Of a stretch of 44,138 bases of DNA, positions 17,578-26,502 are shown one piece after another. Position numbers and translations under genes: made by a program. Source of the DNA: Paludibacteraceae bacterium (GTDB lineage Bacteria; Bacteroidota; Bacteroidia; Bacteroidales; Paludibacteraceae); contig JAKSNU010000008.1 in assembly GCA_024399535.1 (NCBI GenBank), forward strand, positions 1 through 44,138, given 5' to 3'. How positions within the stretch are numbered: position 1 is the stretch's first letter; each line of letters begins with the position of its first letter. The notes under the pieces were generated by a model, which worked only from the letters and a program-made list of their open reading frames with translations, had not been told where the DNA came from and did not search any database.

Positions 17578-18668
17578 TGGATTCACACAAACACACAATA
17601 CGGTATTCGCTCGTTGTGGCACTAATAATGGCTGCAATTATCAACCTGCTATTCATGGTATATACTGAATACTGCCTTTACTTGGGTGGTACTGACCTAT
17701 TTAGCGTCAAACCACAAATATCGACAAACGACAAAATAGACTTGATGACATTAACATCCCCTCTGTTTTGGAAAAGAACGACACTGCATGTAGTGACAAA
17801 TTTCCTATTGCTCTTCATCCTATATTATATTGACTTGAAAATTCTCTATTGGGAGAAAATAGACAATAAATTCAAAATGCCTATTGCCTTTGCCATCAAT
17901 ATTTTATTAGTAACAATATTTGTGTATTTCGACACTCTTCTGAACCTACACTTCAACTCATACAACAATGCAGAGGTTGACAATACCTATGGACTCATAT
18001 TAGCCATAGGATCTCGCGATTTCAGCATAATGATTATCGCATGTCTGACCATAATGATAAAATATTTCTTTGATAGGAAAAAAGAGATAGAGACAGAGAA
18101 CGAGACACTGAAAACAGCCAACTTCATGTACAAATACGAAGTGCTGAAGACAAAACTGAATCCGCATTTCCTATTCAATTCGCTGAACACACTCGATTCA
18201 CTGATAGCTATCAATAGCAGCCGAAGCAGTGAGTTCGTACACAAACTATCTGCCATATACAGGTATGTCCTGAACCAGACAGAAGTTACAACGGTTAGAG
18301 AAGAGCTCAACTTTGCAAAATCATATGGCGACCTGCTAATCATCAGATACGACACTTGCCTAACAATCAAATATGATGTTGACGAAAATATTCTCGACAA
18401 ACACCTGCTACCATTCTCTATACAGCTGTTACTTGAGAATGTCATAAAACATAATACTATTTCCAATAACCACCCTATGATTATTAAAGTTACTGCCAGG
18501 GAAGATAAAATTGAGGTGACCAACCCAATCATTCCCCGACGTGAAGCTGTCAGCAGTAGTGGATTGGGATTGAAAATGCTCAACGAGAGAATTAATATAA
18601 TAAATGGTCAGGAGATAGAAATATCACAACATAATAATATATTTAAAGTTACCATACCAGTTATATGA
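17577..18668 (+). CDS. LytS-type sensor histidine kinase
   Basis: The 363-residue membrane kinase has four hydrophobic segments in the first 170 residues and a short coiled linker (KKEIETENETLKTANFM). The His_kinase domain has its phospho-acceptor in LNPHFLFNSLNTL (His near 197), then an N-box LLENVIKHN and a G-box SSGLGLKMLNERI. There is no large periplasmic sensor domain, so the signal may be sensed in the membrane. It overlaps the response regulator (ATGA) and is coupled to the MacB-type permease, which points to control of the exporter or of envelope genes. Confidence 0.9.
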   Translation: MDSHKHTIRYSLVVALIMAAIINLLFMVYTEYCLYLGGTDLFSVKPQISTNDKIDLMTLTSPLFWKRTTLHVVTNFLLLFILYYIDLKILYWEKIDNKFKMPIAFAINILLVTIFVYFDTLLNLHFNSYNNAEVDNTYGLILAIGSRDFSIMIIACLTIMIKYFFDRKKEIETENETLKTANFMYKYEVLKTKLNPHFLFNSLNTLDSLIAINSSRSSEFVHKLSAIYRYVLNQTEVTTVREELNFAKSYGDLLIIRYDTCLTIKYDVDENILDKHLLPFSIQLLLENVIKHNTISNNHPMIIKVTAREDKIEVTNPIIPRREAVSSSGLGLKMLNERINIINGQEIEISQHNNIFKVTIPVI

Positions 18669-19408
18669 ATACCTATCTTATAATAGAAGACGAAATGGCA
18701 GCTTTCAAGTTGCTCAAGACAAACATTAAGAAATTAGAACCAAGTTGCATTATAGAAGGGCCCTTGCAGACCATAGAGGAAAGCGTAGAATACCTTAAGA
18801 ATAATCCAACACCTGACGTCATATTTATGGATGTCACGTTGGCTGATGGGTCGTCATTTGCAATATTTGATGAAGTAGATGTCGTAGCACCGATAGTATT
18901 TACGACCGCATATGAGGAGTATGCTATCTCTGCGTTCAATGTGAATGCAGTAGATTATCTACTGAAACCAATAGACATCGAAAAACTAAAGCACGCAATG
19001 CACAAACATGCTGTTTGGTCAAGAAACCAAATAGATGCAATGCGTCAATACAAAAGCAAGAAATACAAAAATTGCATTCTTATACAGAAATTGGATAGAC
19101 TGATACCAATTGAAACAAAAGAGATAGCAATGATATATCTCAATACCCAAATAGTGCAGATAGTAACATTCGATGGAAGCACACATATATTGAATTCGAC
19201 ATTGGAAGAGATATACAACCAACTCAATCCTCACATATTCTATAGGGCAGATCGACAGCATATCATCAATAGATATGCCATCAAAGAGATTACTAATGAA
19301 TTGAACAACAAACTATCAGTTAGACTCAATATACGAACCGACGAGAGCATATTCATAAGCAAAATAAAAGCCACTGAGTTCAAGCAGTGGCTTACAGAAA
19401 CTGAATAG
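18665..19408 (+). CDS. LytTR-family response regulator
   Basis: The 247-residue regulator has a receiver domain with acidic pocket ED at residues 8-9, phospho-acceptor Asp56 (VIFMDVTLADG) and the KPID lysine near 100. A LytTR DNA-binding domain fills the C-terminal half (LIPIETKEIAMIYL, HIFYRADRQHIINRYAIKEI). It is the cognate partner of the kinase upstream. The last codons contain a perfect 9-bp hairpin (19368-19393), and the gene ends 4 bases from the convergent aldehyde dehydrogenase gene. LytTR target repeats were not identified with certainty. Confidence 0.92.
   Translation: MNTYLIIEDEMAAFKLLKTNIKKLEPSCIIEGPLQTIEESVEYLKNNPTPDVIFMDVTLADGSSFAIFDEVDVVAPIVFTTAYEEYAISAFNVNAVDYLLKPIDIEKLKHAMHKHAVWSRNQIDAMRQYKSKKYKNCILIQKLDRLIPIETKEIAMIYLNTQIVQIVTFDGSTHILNSTLEEIYNQLNPHIFYRADRQHIINRYAIKEITNELNNKLSVRLNIRTDESIFISKIKATEFKQWLTETE
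19368..19393. other. Perfect hairpin in the 3' end of the response-regulator gene
   Basis: AAGCCACTG (19368-19376) and CAGTGGCTT (19385-19393) form a perfect 9-bp stem with an 8-base loop inside the last codons of the regulator, just before a convergent gene end. There is no T-tract on the plus strand, so it may be a stall or processing site, or a bidirectional end signal for both transcripts. Confidence 0.45.
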
Positions 19409-19412
19409 GATT

Positions 19413-20744
19413 TCATAGAAACCGTTTCAGATATTTCAACCCACGGAAGGGAACAAATTTCACCTTTAGGTCGAACCATGTCACCGAGCTAACGACCGCA
19501 CGACGATTGGAAAAAGCAAGGAACGATTCGTAACGGTGATATTTACCCATTCCGCTGTTCCCAACTCCACCAAATGGAAGGTTGACATTTGTGATGTGCA
19601 TAAGCGTATCGTTGATGCAGGCACCACCTGACGAAGTCTGCGAAATGATACGTTTGCCTTTAGCAACAGAACCGAAATAATAGAAAGCGAGTGGCTTTGG
19701 ATGGTCATTTACGAAACGTACGACCTCGTTGATATCATCAAATTCAAGGATAGGAAATATTGGTCCGAAAATCTCCTCCTGCATCACTGGGTCGTCAGGA
19801 CGCACATCTTCGAGTATCACAGGCTCAACACATCTGTTACTATCTACTTTCAATTCAAAAGGTACCAATTTGCGCAAACGCTCCACAGCTTCATCACGTA
19901 TGATATGTGGATAGAATGGTGAAGATGAGATTTCCTCGCCATAGAACTCGCGAATCCAATGACGGAGTTCTGCTATAAAAGCCGTCTTCAACGAACGATG
20001 GACAAACATATAGTCAGGAGCTATACAAGTCTGACCAGCATTTATCAATTTACCCCAAACAATGCGACGAGCAGCAAGTCGGACATCCGCCATACTGTCA
20101 ACAATACAAGGCGACTTCCCTCCAAGTTCAAGAACACAAGGAGTAAGATGCTTTGCGGCTGCTTCTGCGACAACATGTGCAACTCTGGGAGAACCAGTGT
20201 AGAAGATAAAATCCCAACAGAGGGCAAGCAACTCGGTATTCACATCACGTCCACCACTATAATATCCGACATATCGTTCGTCGAAAGCATCGCGTACCAC
20301 TGAACGTAATACCTTATCTACGTTAGGTGCATATGGCGAAGATTTAAGCACAATAGTACAACCAGCAGCAATAGCACCAACAAGTGGACAAAGAAGTAGG
20401 TTGACTGGATAATTCCAAGGTGCAATGATAAGCGCAGTACCAAGAGGCTCGTAGTGAATCCAACTTCGAGATGGTAACACCGAAAGATTTGGACGTACAC
20501 GATGGTCGCGCATCCAAGAACGCAGATGACGAAGGGCATAATCAATTTCGCCCAAGACTATGCTTATTTCGGTCAGAAAAGCCTCCTCTTCAGATTTATG
20601 AAGGTCGGCAAACAATGCCCGATATATTTCTTTTTCATGTTTCAGAAGAGAACTGCGAAGATTCAAAAGTTGATTACGACGGAACGAAAAAGCGCGAGTT
20701 TCGCCCGTGAGGAAAAACTCGCGCTGAATATTGTTGGTAACCAT
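19413..20744 (-). CDS. Class 3-type aldehyde dehydrogenase, NAD(P)-dependent
   Basis: The 443-residue enzyme oxidises aldehydes to acids. The short N-terminus, total length and EPLGTALIIAPWNYPVNLLL match the class 3/fatty-aldehyde group. The catalytic Glu lies in VLELGGKSPCIV and the catalytic Cys in NAGQTCIAPDYMFV; the family's late motif LPFGGVGNSGMGKYHRYESF is present. No membrane anchor is seen at the C-terminus. It starts 3 bases past the pgk stop, so it is in one unit with the HisG-like gene and pgk. Confidence 0.92.
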   Translation of the reverse strand: MVTNNIQREFFLTGETRAFSFRRNQLLNLRSSLLKHEKEIYRALFADLHKSEEEAFLTEISIVLGEIDYALRHLRSWMRDHRVRPNLSVLPSRSWIHYEPLGTALIIAPWNYPVNLLLCPLVGAIAAGCTIVLKSSPYAPNVDKVLRSVVRDAFDERYVGYYSGGRDVNTELLALCWDFIFYTGSPRVAHVVAEAAAKHLTPCVLELGGKSPCIVDSMADVRLAARRIVWGKLINAGQTCIAPDYMFVHRSLKTAFIAELRHWIREFYGEEISSSPFYPHIIRDEAVERLRKLVPFELKVDSNRCVEPVILEDVRPDDPVMQEEIFGPIFPILEFDDINEVVRFVNDHPKPLAFYYFGSVAKGKRIISQTSSGGACINDTLMHITNVNLPFGGVGNSGMGKYHRYESFLAFSNRRAVVSSVTWFDLKVKFVPFRGLKYLKRFL

Positions 20745-20747
20745 ACA

Positions 20748-22001
20748 TCAATCGTTAATTGCAGCAATGCCTGGCAACACCTTTCCTTCGATAGCTTCGA
20801 GGAGAGCACCACCACCAGTTGAGACATAGCTCACTTTGTCGGCAAGACCAAACTTGTTGATACAAGCGACAGAATCACCACCACCAACGAGCGAGTATGC
20901 TCCAAGTTGTGTAGCGTCAGCTACAGCTTGAGCAAGTGCTTTCGAACCATGAGCAAAGTTCTCCATTTCGAATACTCCTGCAGGACCATTCCAAAGGACA
21001 GTCTTAGAACTTTTGATGACATCAGCGAAAACACGCTCACTCATTTCAGCGATATCCATACCTATCCAACCATTAGGAACATTATGAATTTCGGTTGTCT
21101 GACGATGAGCATTGTTATCGAATTTATCGGCTATTACATTATCAACAGGCAAGTACATCTTCACTCCATTCTTCTCAGCTTTCTTTAAAAGTTCGAGCGA
21201 GAGATCCATTTTGTCATCCTCATGAAGCGAATCACCAATCATTCCACCCTGAGCTTTGATGAAAGTATAAGTCATAGCACCTACAATGATGAGGTTATCG
21301 ACCTTCGTCAAGAGATTTTCTATAATTTCAATTTTGGTAGAAACTTTCGACCCACCCATGATAGCAGTGAAAGGACGAGCAGGATTAGCCATAACCTTTT
21401 CGACAGCCTTAACTTCTTTCTCCATCAAGAAACCAAACATCTTGTTGTCCTTGTCGAACGACGAAGCCATGACAGCTGTAGAAGCGTGAGCACGATGTGC
21501 AGTACCGAAAGCATCGTTCACATAACAATCAGCATAAGAAGCAAGATGTTTTGCAAACTCTTTCTGTGCGGCTTTGATAGCTTTTTTTGCAGCAGCTTTC
21601 TCCTCGTCCGAAGCATCTTCAGCCAATCCACGAGGTTTTCCCTCCTCCTCAGCATAGAAACGAAGATTTTCGAGCAACACAGCCTCGCCATCTTTGAGCG
21701 AAGCGCATATCTCGTCAGCTTGATTGCAATCTTCAGCAAACTTTACCTCAACACCGAGCAATTCAGACACACGAGGGAGAATGCACTTCAACGAATATTT
21801 AGGATCTGGATTCTTTTTAGGACGACCCATGTGTGAAGCCATGATAAGACGACCGCCATTCTCGACGATGTGTTTCAACGTAGGCATAGCAGCACGAATA
21901 CGTGTATCGTCAGTGATAACAAAATTCTCGTCAACAGGGACATTGAAATCCACACGGACGAAGGCTTTTTTACCTTTGAAATTGTAATTGTCAATAGTCA
22001 T
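20748..22001 (-). CDS. pgk: Phosphoglycerate kinase
   Basis: This enzyme transfers phosphate from 1,3-bisphosphoglycerate to ADP in glycolysis. The N-terminal signature [14 protein letters not shown] starts at about residue 10, with the substrate-binding [12 protein letters not shown] and TAHRAHAST. The nucleotide side has the late [14 protein letters not shown] and [15 protein letters not shown] motifs. Length 417 is longer than the E. coli enzyme (387) owing to an insertion near residues 115-145 ([20 protein letters not shown]), which I recall as usual in Bacteroidota. It lies 27 bases after the HisG-like gene. Confidence 0.95.
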   Translation of the reverse strand: MTIDNYNFKGKKAFVRVDFNVPVDENFVITDDTRIRAAMPTLKHIVENGGRLIMASHMGRPKKNPDPKYSLKCILPRVSELLGVEVKFAEDCNQADEICASLKDGEAVLLENLRFYAEEEGKPRGLAEDASDEEKAAAKKAIKAAQKEFAKHLASYADCYVNDAFGTAHRAHASTAVMASSFDKDNKMFGFLMEKEVKAVEKVMANPARPFTAIMGGSKVSTKIEIIENLLTKVDNLIIVGAMTYTFIKAQGGMIGDSLHEDDKMDLSLELLKKAEKNGVKMYLPVDNVIADKFDNNAHRQTTEIHNVPNGWIGMDIAEMSERVFADVIKSSKTVLWNGPAGVFEMENFAHGSKALAQAVADATQLGAYSLVGGGDSVACINKFGLADKVSYVSTGGGALLEAIEGKVLPGIAAIND

Positions 22002-22028
22002 AGTAATATAATATTTTAATTTTAATAA

Positions 22029-22838
22029 TCAAGGAATATACGAAGCAATATTTGAGAGGTATATCTCGGATGCACCAAGCGATTTAAAATGGTCTATCAC
22101 ATCCCAAAACCAACTTTCGTCTGCGACAAATTCGAATTTTGCATGTTCAAAAAAATCTGAACGAGAAACGAAAGGATATATAGAACGGATTTCCCTTTCC
22201 ACGACATCAGCAAACCTTATAGGTATAAACATATGTACCAACTTCTTGTCACGAGCAGAAAGAGCAGCATCAAGACGAAAAATAAAATCATCGGCAATTA
22301 CCTGATCCGAAACAGAAAAATTGCCATACGATGCTACGACACAATCAGAATGAGAAACAATTTCAACAATCTTCATATTCAGATTTGAAGCATTGCAATG
22401 TGTTTTCAAACAATAAGCATCAGCAAGTGGATATTCGGATAATATGCCTGAAGAAGACGAAATCACCTCTGCACGGACAGAATGTTCGCTAAAAAATGCA
22501 GCTAATAGAGCTGGATAAGGAGTTGCCACAACCTTGTCTCTAAACCATTCTATGCCCTTATATTTTGCATCAGAAGGAACCATAAGAGCAATATCACCAT
22601 CATCAATATTCAAATGACGCACCACACGCAAACTGGAAATGCCAAAGCGAGACATCTCGTCATATATTGCAAAAGCAGGCGTTTTAGATAGTAGAGAGCA
22701 AGAAATCAATTCCACTGGAAAATTCGATGAGTGAATAATAGGGGAAGGGTCGAAAGAATCGAACCTTATACCTGCGCTATCAAATAGTTTCAATACCTGA
22801 AAGCGAGAAATCTTAGGATCTATGACAACCTTCAGCAT
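22029..22838 (-). CDS. HisG-like protein with a degenerate PRPP loop (probable pseudoenzyme)
   Basis: The 269-residue protein aligns along its length with long-form ATP phosphoribosyltransferase: a type II periplasmic-binding-like core (KVVATPYPALLAAFF, PLADAY) and the C-terminal regulatory domain (LDAALSARDKKLVHMFIP and FWDVIDHFKSLGASEIYL). The PRPP-binding loop, in active HisG D-x-VSTG-x-TL, reads YCLKTHCNASNL at residues 142-153, so the STG core is lost. The N-terminal catalytic part is also poorly kept. It therefore probably does not make phosphoribosyl-ATP and may be a ligand-sensing relative. It has its own promoter (22857-22864) and precedes pgk. No other histidine gene is near. Confidence 0.75.
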   Translation of the reverse strand: MLKVVIDPKISRFQVLKLFDSAGIRFDSFDPSPIIHSSNFPVELISCSLLSKTPAFAIYDEMSRFGISSLRVVRHLNIDDGDIALMVPSDAKYKGIEWFRDKVVATPYPALLAAFFSEHSVRAEVISSSSGILSEYPLADAYCLKTHCNASNLNMKIVEIVSHSDCVVASYGNFSVSDQVIADDFIFRLDAALSARDKKLVHMFIPIRFADVVEREIRSIYPFVSRSDFFEHAKFEFVADESWFWDVIDHFKSLGASEIYLSNIASYIP

Positions 22839-22856
22839 AGTAATCTAAATGCGCTG

Positions 22857-22864
22857 CAAAGTTA
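22857..22864 (-). promoter_or_regulatory. -7 element of the HisG-like/pgk/aldehyde dehydrogenase unit
   Basis: TAACTTTG followed by GCAG lies about 20 bases before the ATG at 22838. A TTTG lies 18 bases further upstream on the minus strand. This is the only clear promoter before pgk. Confidence 0.6.
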
Positions 22865-22902
22865 CGAAAAATATTTGTATTGCAAAAGAAAAACACATAA
22901 AT

Positions 22903-22936
22903 AAAAAAAGCGTGATTCCCATTTAGGAAATCACGC
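22903..22936 (-). terminator. Rho-independent terminator behind the small lipoprotein gene
   Basis: An 11-base stem (GCGTGATT core, 22910-22920 with 22926-22936) around a short loop is followed on the minus strand by seven T bases. It lies about 30 bases past the stop at 22965 and separates this gene from the HisG-like unit. Confidence 0.8.
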
Positions 22937-22964
22937 AGTAATTTAAGTTGTTTACAGCTTAAAA

Positions 22965-23159
22965 TTACTCAGCAACTGGAGCAGCTTCCTCAGCAGGTAC
23001 TTCCTCAGCAGCAACCTCTTCTACAACTGGCTCCTCAACTGGCTCTTCAACTACCTCGATAGCCTCGTCAACTACCTCTTCAGTAGTCTCCTCGTTGTTA
23101 CCACAAGATGCGAATGCTACTGCAGTAGCAACAGCCATAAACAATACTAACTTTTTCAT
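22965..23159 (-). CDS. Small acidic lipoprotein with Val-Glu-Glu-Pro repeats
   Basis: The 64-residue protein has a lipoprotein signal ending FASC (Cys19). The mature part consists almost only of Glu, Val, Ala and Pro in repeats such as VVEEPVEEP and EEVPAEEAAPVAE. I choose ATG 23159 rather than the long upstream frame because it gives the signal peptide and lies downstream of the promoter at 23210-23217. It has its own promoter and terminator, so it is likely made as a short abundant message. The function is unknown; the tail may act as an acidic spacer at the membrane. Confidence 0.8.
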   Translation of the reverse strand: MKKLVLFMAVATAVAFASCGNNEETTEEVVDEAIEVVEEPVEEPVVEEVAAEEVPAEEAAPVAE

Positions 23160-23209
23160 TGCTTTTTGATTTTTAATTGTTGAACAAATATTTGTACATA
23201 AAAACAGTG

Positions 23210-23217
23210 CAAATTTA
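23210..23217 (-). promoter_or_regulatory. -7 element of the small lipoprotein gene
   Basis: TAAATTTG followed by CACTG on the minus strand fits TAnnTTTG, about 50 bases before the ATG. A TTG lies 17 bases upstream, slightly closer than usual. Confidence 0.5.
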
Positions 23218-23437
23218 GGAATAATTTCGTTATGCAACATTAGAAAGGTATTTTTTTTGCAAAATATTTAATTTTTATTATAACTATCAGCATTTCAAAG
23301 GAATGAAGTAATTAAAAAATACAAAAAATGGTCATTGCAGACGATAAAAATGAGAAAATACAAAAAATGGATTTGAAAACAAGTCAATCGAACGACGTTT
23401 TTTTAGGATAAGTCTGTGCAAAATGATAAAAAAATCA

Positions 23438-24046
23438 TCATTCCAATCGGAAAGAAAGACGATGATAGGAAGTAATTCCAAATTTACGGATTGCCTCGCG
23501 ATGACTCTTCGTAGGATACCCTTTGTTAATATCCCACGCATATTTTGGAAACTGAGCAGAAAGAATAGTCATCGCCTTGTCACGTTCGGTCTTTGCAATG
23601 ATTGACGCAGCAGCAATCGAAAGATATGTAGCATCGCCATGTACAACGCAATGGTGTTCGGAATAATCTACACCAGGAAAACGATTGCCATCAACGAGAA
23701 TAAAATCAATAGGAGATTTACCGCGAACCTCATCAAGTGCCCGCTTCATAGCAAGCATTGATGCGTTCAATATATTTATTTCGTCAATCTCAGCAACCGT
23801 TGCGATACCTACCCCAACGGCAATAGCATCTCGACGGATGACCTCTGCTAACATTTCACGTTTTGCTGGTGAAAGTTTTTTACTGTCGTTGATATCATCG
23901 TTGACATAACCTGAAGGAAATATGACAGCCGCAGCATACACATCACCAGCCAAACAACCACGTCCAGCTTCATCGACACCGACCTCGTATTCGTTGTCCT
24001 TATTAAACCGTGACAGAAGAGGCAAATGGCAAATTGGTTTTGACAT
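23438..24046 (-). CDS. rnhB: Ribonuclease HII
   Basis: This enzyme cuts RNA in RNA-DNA hybrids and at single ribonucleotides in DNA. The signature YEVGVDEAGRGCLAGDVYAA (residues about 19-38) carries the catalytic Asp-Glu pair; DSKKLSPAKRE, the ILVDGN Asp and HGDATYLSIAAASIIAK follow. Length is 202. It is the last gene of the minus-strand unit that begins at acpP. A short ATGAT-T6-ATCAT hairpin overlaps the stop codon and may serve as a weak terminator. Confidence 0.94.
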   Translation of the reverse strand: MSKPICHLPLLSRFNKDNEYEVGVDEAGRGCLAGDVYAAAVIFPSGYVNDDINDSKKLSPAKREMLAEVIRRDAIAVGVGIATVAEIDEINILNASMLAMKRALDEVRGKSPIDFILVDGNRFPGVDYSEHHCVVHGDATYLSIAAASIIAKTERDKAMTILSAQFPKYAWDINKGYPTKSHREAIRKFGITSYHRLSFRLE

Positions 24047-24057
24047 AATATTAGTAT

Positions 24058-24963
24058 TTAGCGATTAGTGTCTTTCTTCAAATATTTCAAAACATCAAAA
24101 CTAACTTTCAATCCGACTCTAATCTGGTCAAAAGGATAATCCTCAACACCATGCACGTAATAGATAAATGGAGAGAATCTTTTTATATGGAAATCAAGCC
24201 TTGTCTTGAAAGTCTGAGGAGCATCACCAAATTTCTCCCACCCAAAATAATATGAATACTCGGCACTCAACGAGAAAACACGATGATTATATGAAGCCTT
24301 GGCACCAACAAGAAAAGCATCATTCTGAGCACCTCTATCAGTTTGCCAACATACAAAGCCGATTGTTCCGGAGAAACGTAATGTACTTGCATTTTTGAAT
24401 ATAATGTCCTTTCCTATAGAGCCGGTAAAATGATAACCGGGAGCATCATAATGGCGGGCAAGCGCATAATTTCCACCTGCAGCCGTCAAGAAATTTGCAG
24501 AAATGATAATGGACGGACGTTTCGTTGTTTCCCTCAGTGCAAGTATATCAAGACCTATCCATATTTGCCCACTGCCATGCGATTTCAAGTCAGATTGTTC
24601 ATTATACCGACGTGCTCTTCTTGTAGCCTCAGTATCCTGCCACCATTCATAAAATTCGCCCCAACAAGACAGATTTGCTCTATCTGTCCACAAAGGCAAT
24701 ACAAGTTTAAATGAAGGTGCATATGTATAATCCTCGGCTCCTTTACCACCGATATGCCCGATATTGACATCTCCCGCTATTTGAAACGTGAGTTTATCAG
24801 ACACTTTCGCCTCATCAAGATCAGGTATAGGATAAGCATAAGGACCGAAGAATTTCGGCGCAATTCCAGTGGGTCTGTAGTGACTTCCCTCAACTGGAAC
24901 TTGTGCAATGACTTTACAACACAAAAAACAAGTCAACACAATTATTAAAATAATGTTACGCAT
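24058..24963 (-). CDS. Exported beta-barrel-like protein, conserved Bacteroidota type
   Basis: The 301-residue protein has a signal peptide (MRNIILIIVLTCFLCCKVIAQ) and a mature part of alternating hydrophobic/aromatic beta strands (for example SLSAEYSYYFGWEKF and FSPFIYYVHGVEDY), ending QIRVGLKVSFDVLKYL. This suggests an outer-membrane barrel or barrel-like periplasmic protein. I do not recognise a named family with certainty. It lies 11 bases before rnhB and 38 bases after the glutaminyl cyclase gene. Confidence 0.65.
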   Translation of the reverse strand: MRNIILIIVLTCFLCCKVIAQVPVEGSHYRPTGIAPKFFGPYAYPIPDLDEAKVSDKLTFQIAGDVNIGHIGGKGAEDYTYAPSFKLVLPLWTDRANLSCWGEFYEWWQDTEATRRARRYNEQSDLKSHGSGQIWIGLDILALRETTKRPSIIISANFLTAAGGNYALARHYDAPGYHFTGSIGKDIIFKNASTLRFSGTIGFVCWQTDRGAQNDAFLVGAKASYNHRVFSLSAEYSYYFGWEKFGDAPQTFKTRLDFHIKRFSPFIYYVHGVEDYPFDQIRVGLKVSFDVLKYLKKDTNR

Positions 24964-25001
24964 GATAGTTATTCCAGCAATTGCGTTAACAAGGTCATGA
25001 T

Positions 25002-25991
25002 TTAATAAACAAGCGAAACAACGAGATTGCCGACGTCAGAAAGTGTCGTCTTAGAAATATTGGACATGTCGTCTTTAAGTGTATGCCAATATTCGGGAAA
25101 CCCATTATCTCGATTTTGGTTGAAAGCAACTATATCAATTGAAGGTATAGAGGCTATATCATAAAGAGGGAGATGATCGTCGGTAATCGCTCCACCAATT
25201 TCATCAACAAAACGAGACGATAATCCGAGAGCAGAAGCTTGTCCCCAAACCTTATCATTAAGCCATTTGGCATTCCTTTCTGAGAAATATTCACGATAGA
25301 AACGCTCATCATTGCCACCAACCATATCAAGAAGGATAGCATATTCCGGACGATAACCTGGAATATGTCGATGCAAAGCCCAATAACGAGACCCGAGACA
25401 CCAATCCTCGCCTTCTGCAAGAACAGAATGTTCCCATTCTGGTGCTCCCCAATCTTCAAGGTCAAAAAGTATTATATCAACACCTACCGAAGGCGGATTC
25501 AAACCAAGAATCCTGGCAAGTTCTAAAAGGACACCTACACCACTCGCCCCATCATCTGCACCAAGGATAGCACGTCGGCGATTCTCTACCAAAAGTTCAT
25601 TGTCAGCAAAAGGACGACTATCCCAATGTGCACAGAAAAGCAGACGACGGTCTGAAGACGCATTGAATGAGACTATAACGTTGCGGAGTGGTTTCATATC
25701 ACCGCTATATATTCGTGCAAATCCCTCTTGCACGATGACAGTATCTGCTCCAAGACGGCTGAATTCTGAAACCAACCACTTGAGACAAGCTGTATGAGCA
25801 TCAGTGCCTGGAACACGAGGACCGAAATCACATTGCCGTTCAACAAACGAATATGCTGAGTCAACATCAAAGGTAGGCATTGCAAAAACAGAATCCATGT
25901 CGCAGTCGGAAGAATCTGACGATGACGTATTGCCGCACCCCCAAAAGAGCGCAAGGACAACGCAAAGCAGTACGAAAAATTTATTTCTCAT
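25002..25991 (-). CDS. Glutaminyl cyclase, M28-type zinc lipoprotein
   Basis: This enzyme would close N-terminal Gln into pyroglutamate on exported proteins. The lipoprotein signal ends LFWGC (Cys19 from ATG 25991). The M28 zinc site is visible: LFCAHWDSRP, ADDGASGVGVLLEL, DLEDWGAPEWE and the late EYWHTLKDDM His. The segments SRYWALHRHIPGYRPEYAIL, LLDMVGG and GGAITDDHLP match the Porphyromonas gingivalis type of cyclase as I recall it, rather than general aminopeptidases. The start overlaps the end of the preceding gene by 11 bases. Confidence 0.85.
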   Translation of the reverse strand: MRNKFFVLLCVVLALFWGCGNTSSSDSSDCDMDSVFAMPTFDVDSAYSFVERQCDFGPRVPGTDAHTACLKWLVSEFSRLGADTVIVQEGFARIYSGDMKPLRNVIVSFNASSDRRLLFCAHWDSRPFADNELLVENRRRAILGADDGASGVGVLLELARILGLNPPSVGVDIILFDLEDWGAPEWEHSVLAEGEDWCLGSRYWALHRHIPGYRPEYAILLDMVGGNDERFYREYFSERNAKWLNDKVWGQASALGLSSRFVDEIGGAITDDHLPLYDIASIPSIDIVAFNQNRDNGFPEYWHTLKDDMSNISKTTLSDVGNLVVSLVY

Positions 25992-26496
25992 ACCACGATG
26001 CATACATTGCGTAATTATGAGCAATCTTCTGGTTTATCTCACGAGCCTGCTCAGGCGACACCTCTTTAACCTGCTTTGCAGGTACTCCGGCCCAAATAGT
26101 ATTTGGAGGAACAATCGTATTCGAAAGGACAAGAGCATTGGCAGCAATGATTGCTCCAGCTCCTACTACAGCCCCATCAAGTACCGTTGCTCCCATGCCG
26201 ACAAGAGCATAATCGCATATCTTGGCACCATGAATAGTCACATTGTGACCTACGCTAACATAATCGCCAATCTCAATAACAGATTTCTGATATAGAGTAT
26301 GAAGCACTGCCCCATCCTGTATGTTTACATGATTGCCTATACGAATAGTATTAACATCACCACGAAGTACAGCATTGAACCAAATGCTACACCCATTGCC
26401 TATATGAGTATCACCTATGATAGTGGCATTATCGGCAAGGAACGTGTCTTCTCCTATTTCAGGTGTGAATCCACGAACAGATTTTATTAAAGCCAT
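25981..26496 (-). CDS. Gamma-carbonic-anhydrase-like hexapeptide-repeat protein
   Basis: The 171-residue protein folds as a left-handed beta helix. Hexapeptide repeats run from about residue 15 to 130 (IGDTHIGNGCSIWFNAVLRGD, IRIGNHVNIQDGAVLH, VSVGHNVTIHGAKI), with a C-terminal helix (SPEQAREINQKIAHN). Three histidines in DGAVLH and VGHNVTIH are placed like the zinc ligands of gamma carbonic anhydrases. Members (YrdA/PaaY-like) may be carbonic anhydrases or acyl-CoA hydrolases; the reaction cannot be settled here. It lies between fabF and the glutaminyl cyclase. Confidence 0.88.
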   Translation of the reverse strand: MALIKSVRGFTPEIGEDTFLADNATIIGDTHIGNGCSIWFNAVLRGDVNTIRIGNHVNIQDGAVLHTLYQKSVIEIGDYVSVGHNVTIHGAKICDYALVGMGATVLDGAVVGAGAIIAANALVLSNTIVPPNTIWAGVPAKQVKEVSPEQAREINQKIAHNYAMYASWYEK

Positions 26497-26502
26497 AGTT
26501 AT

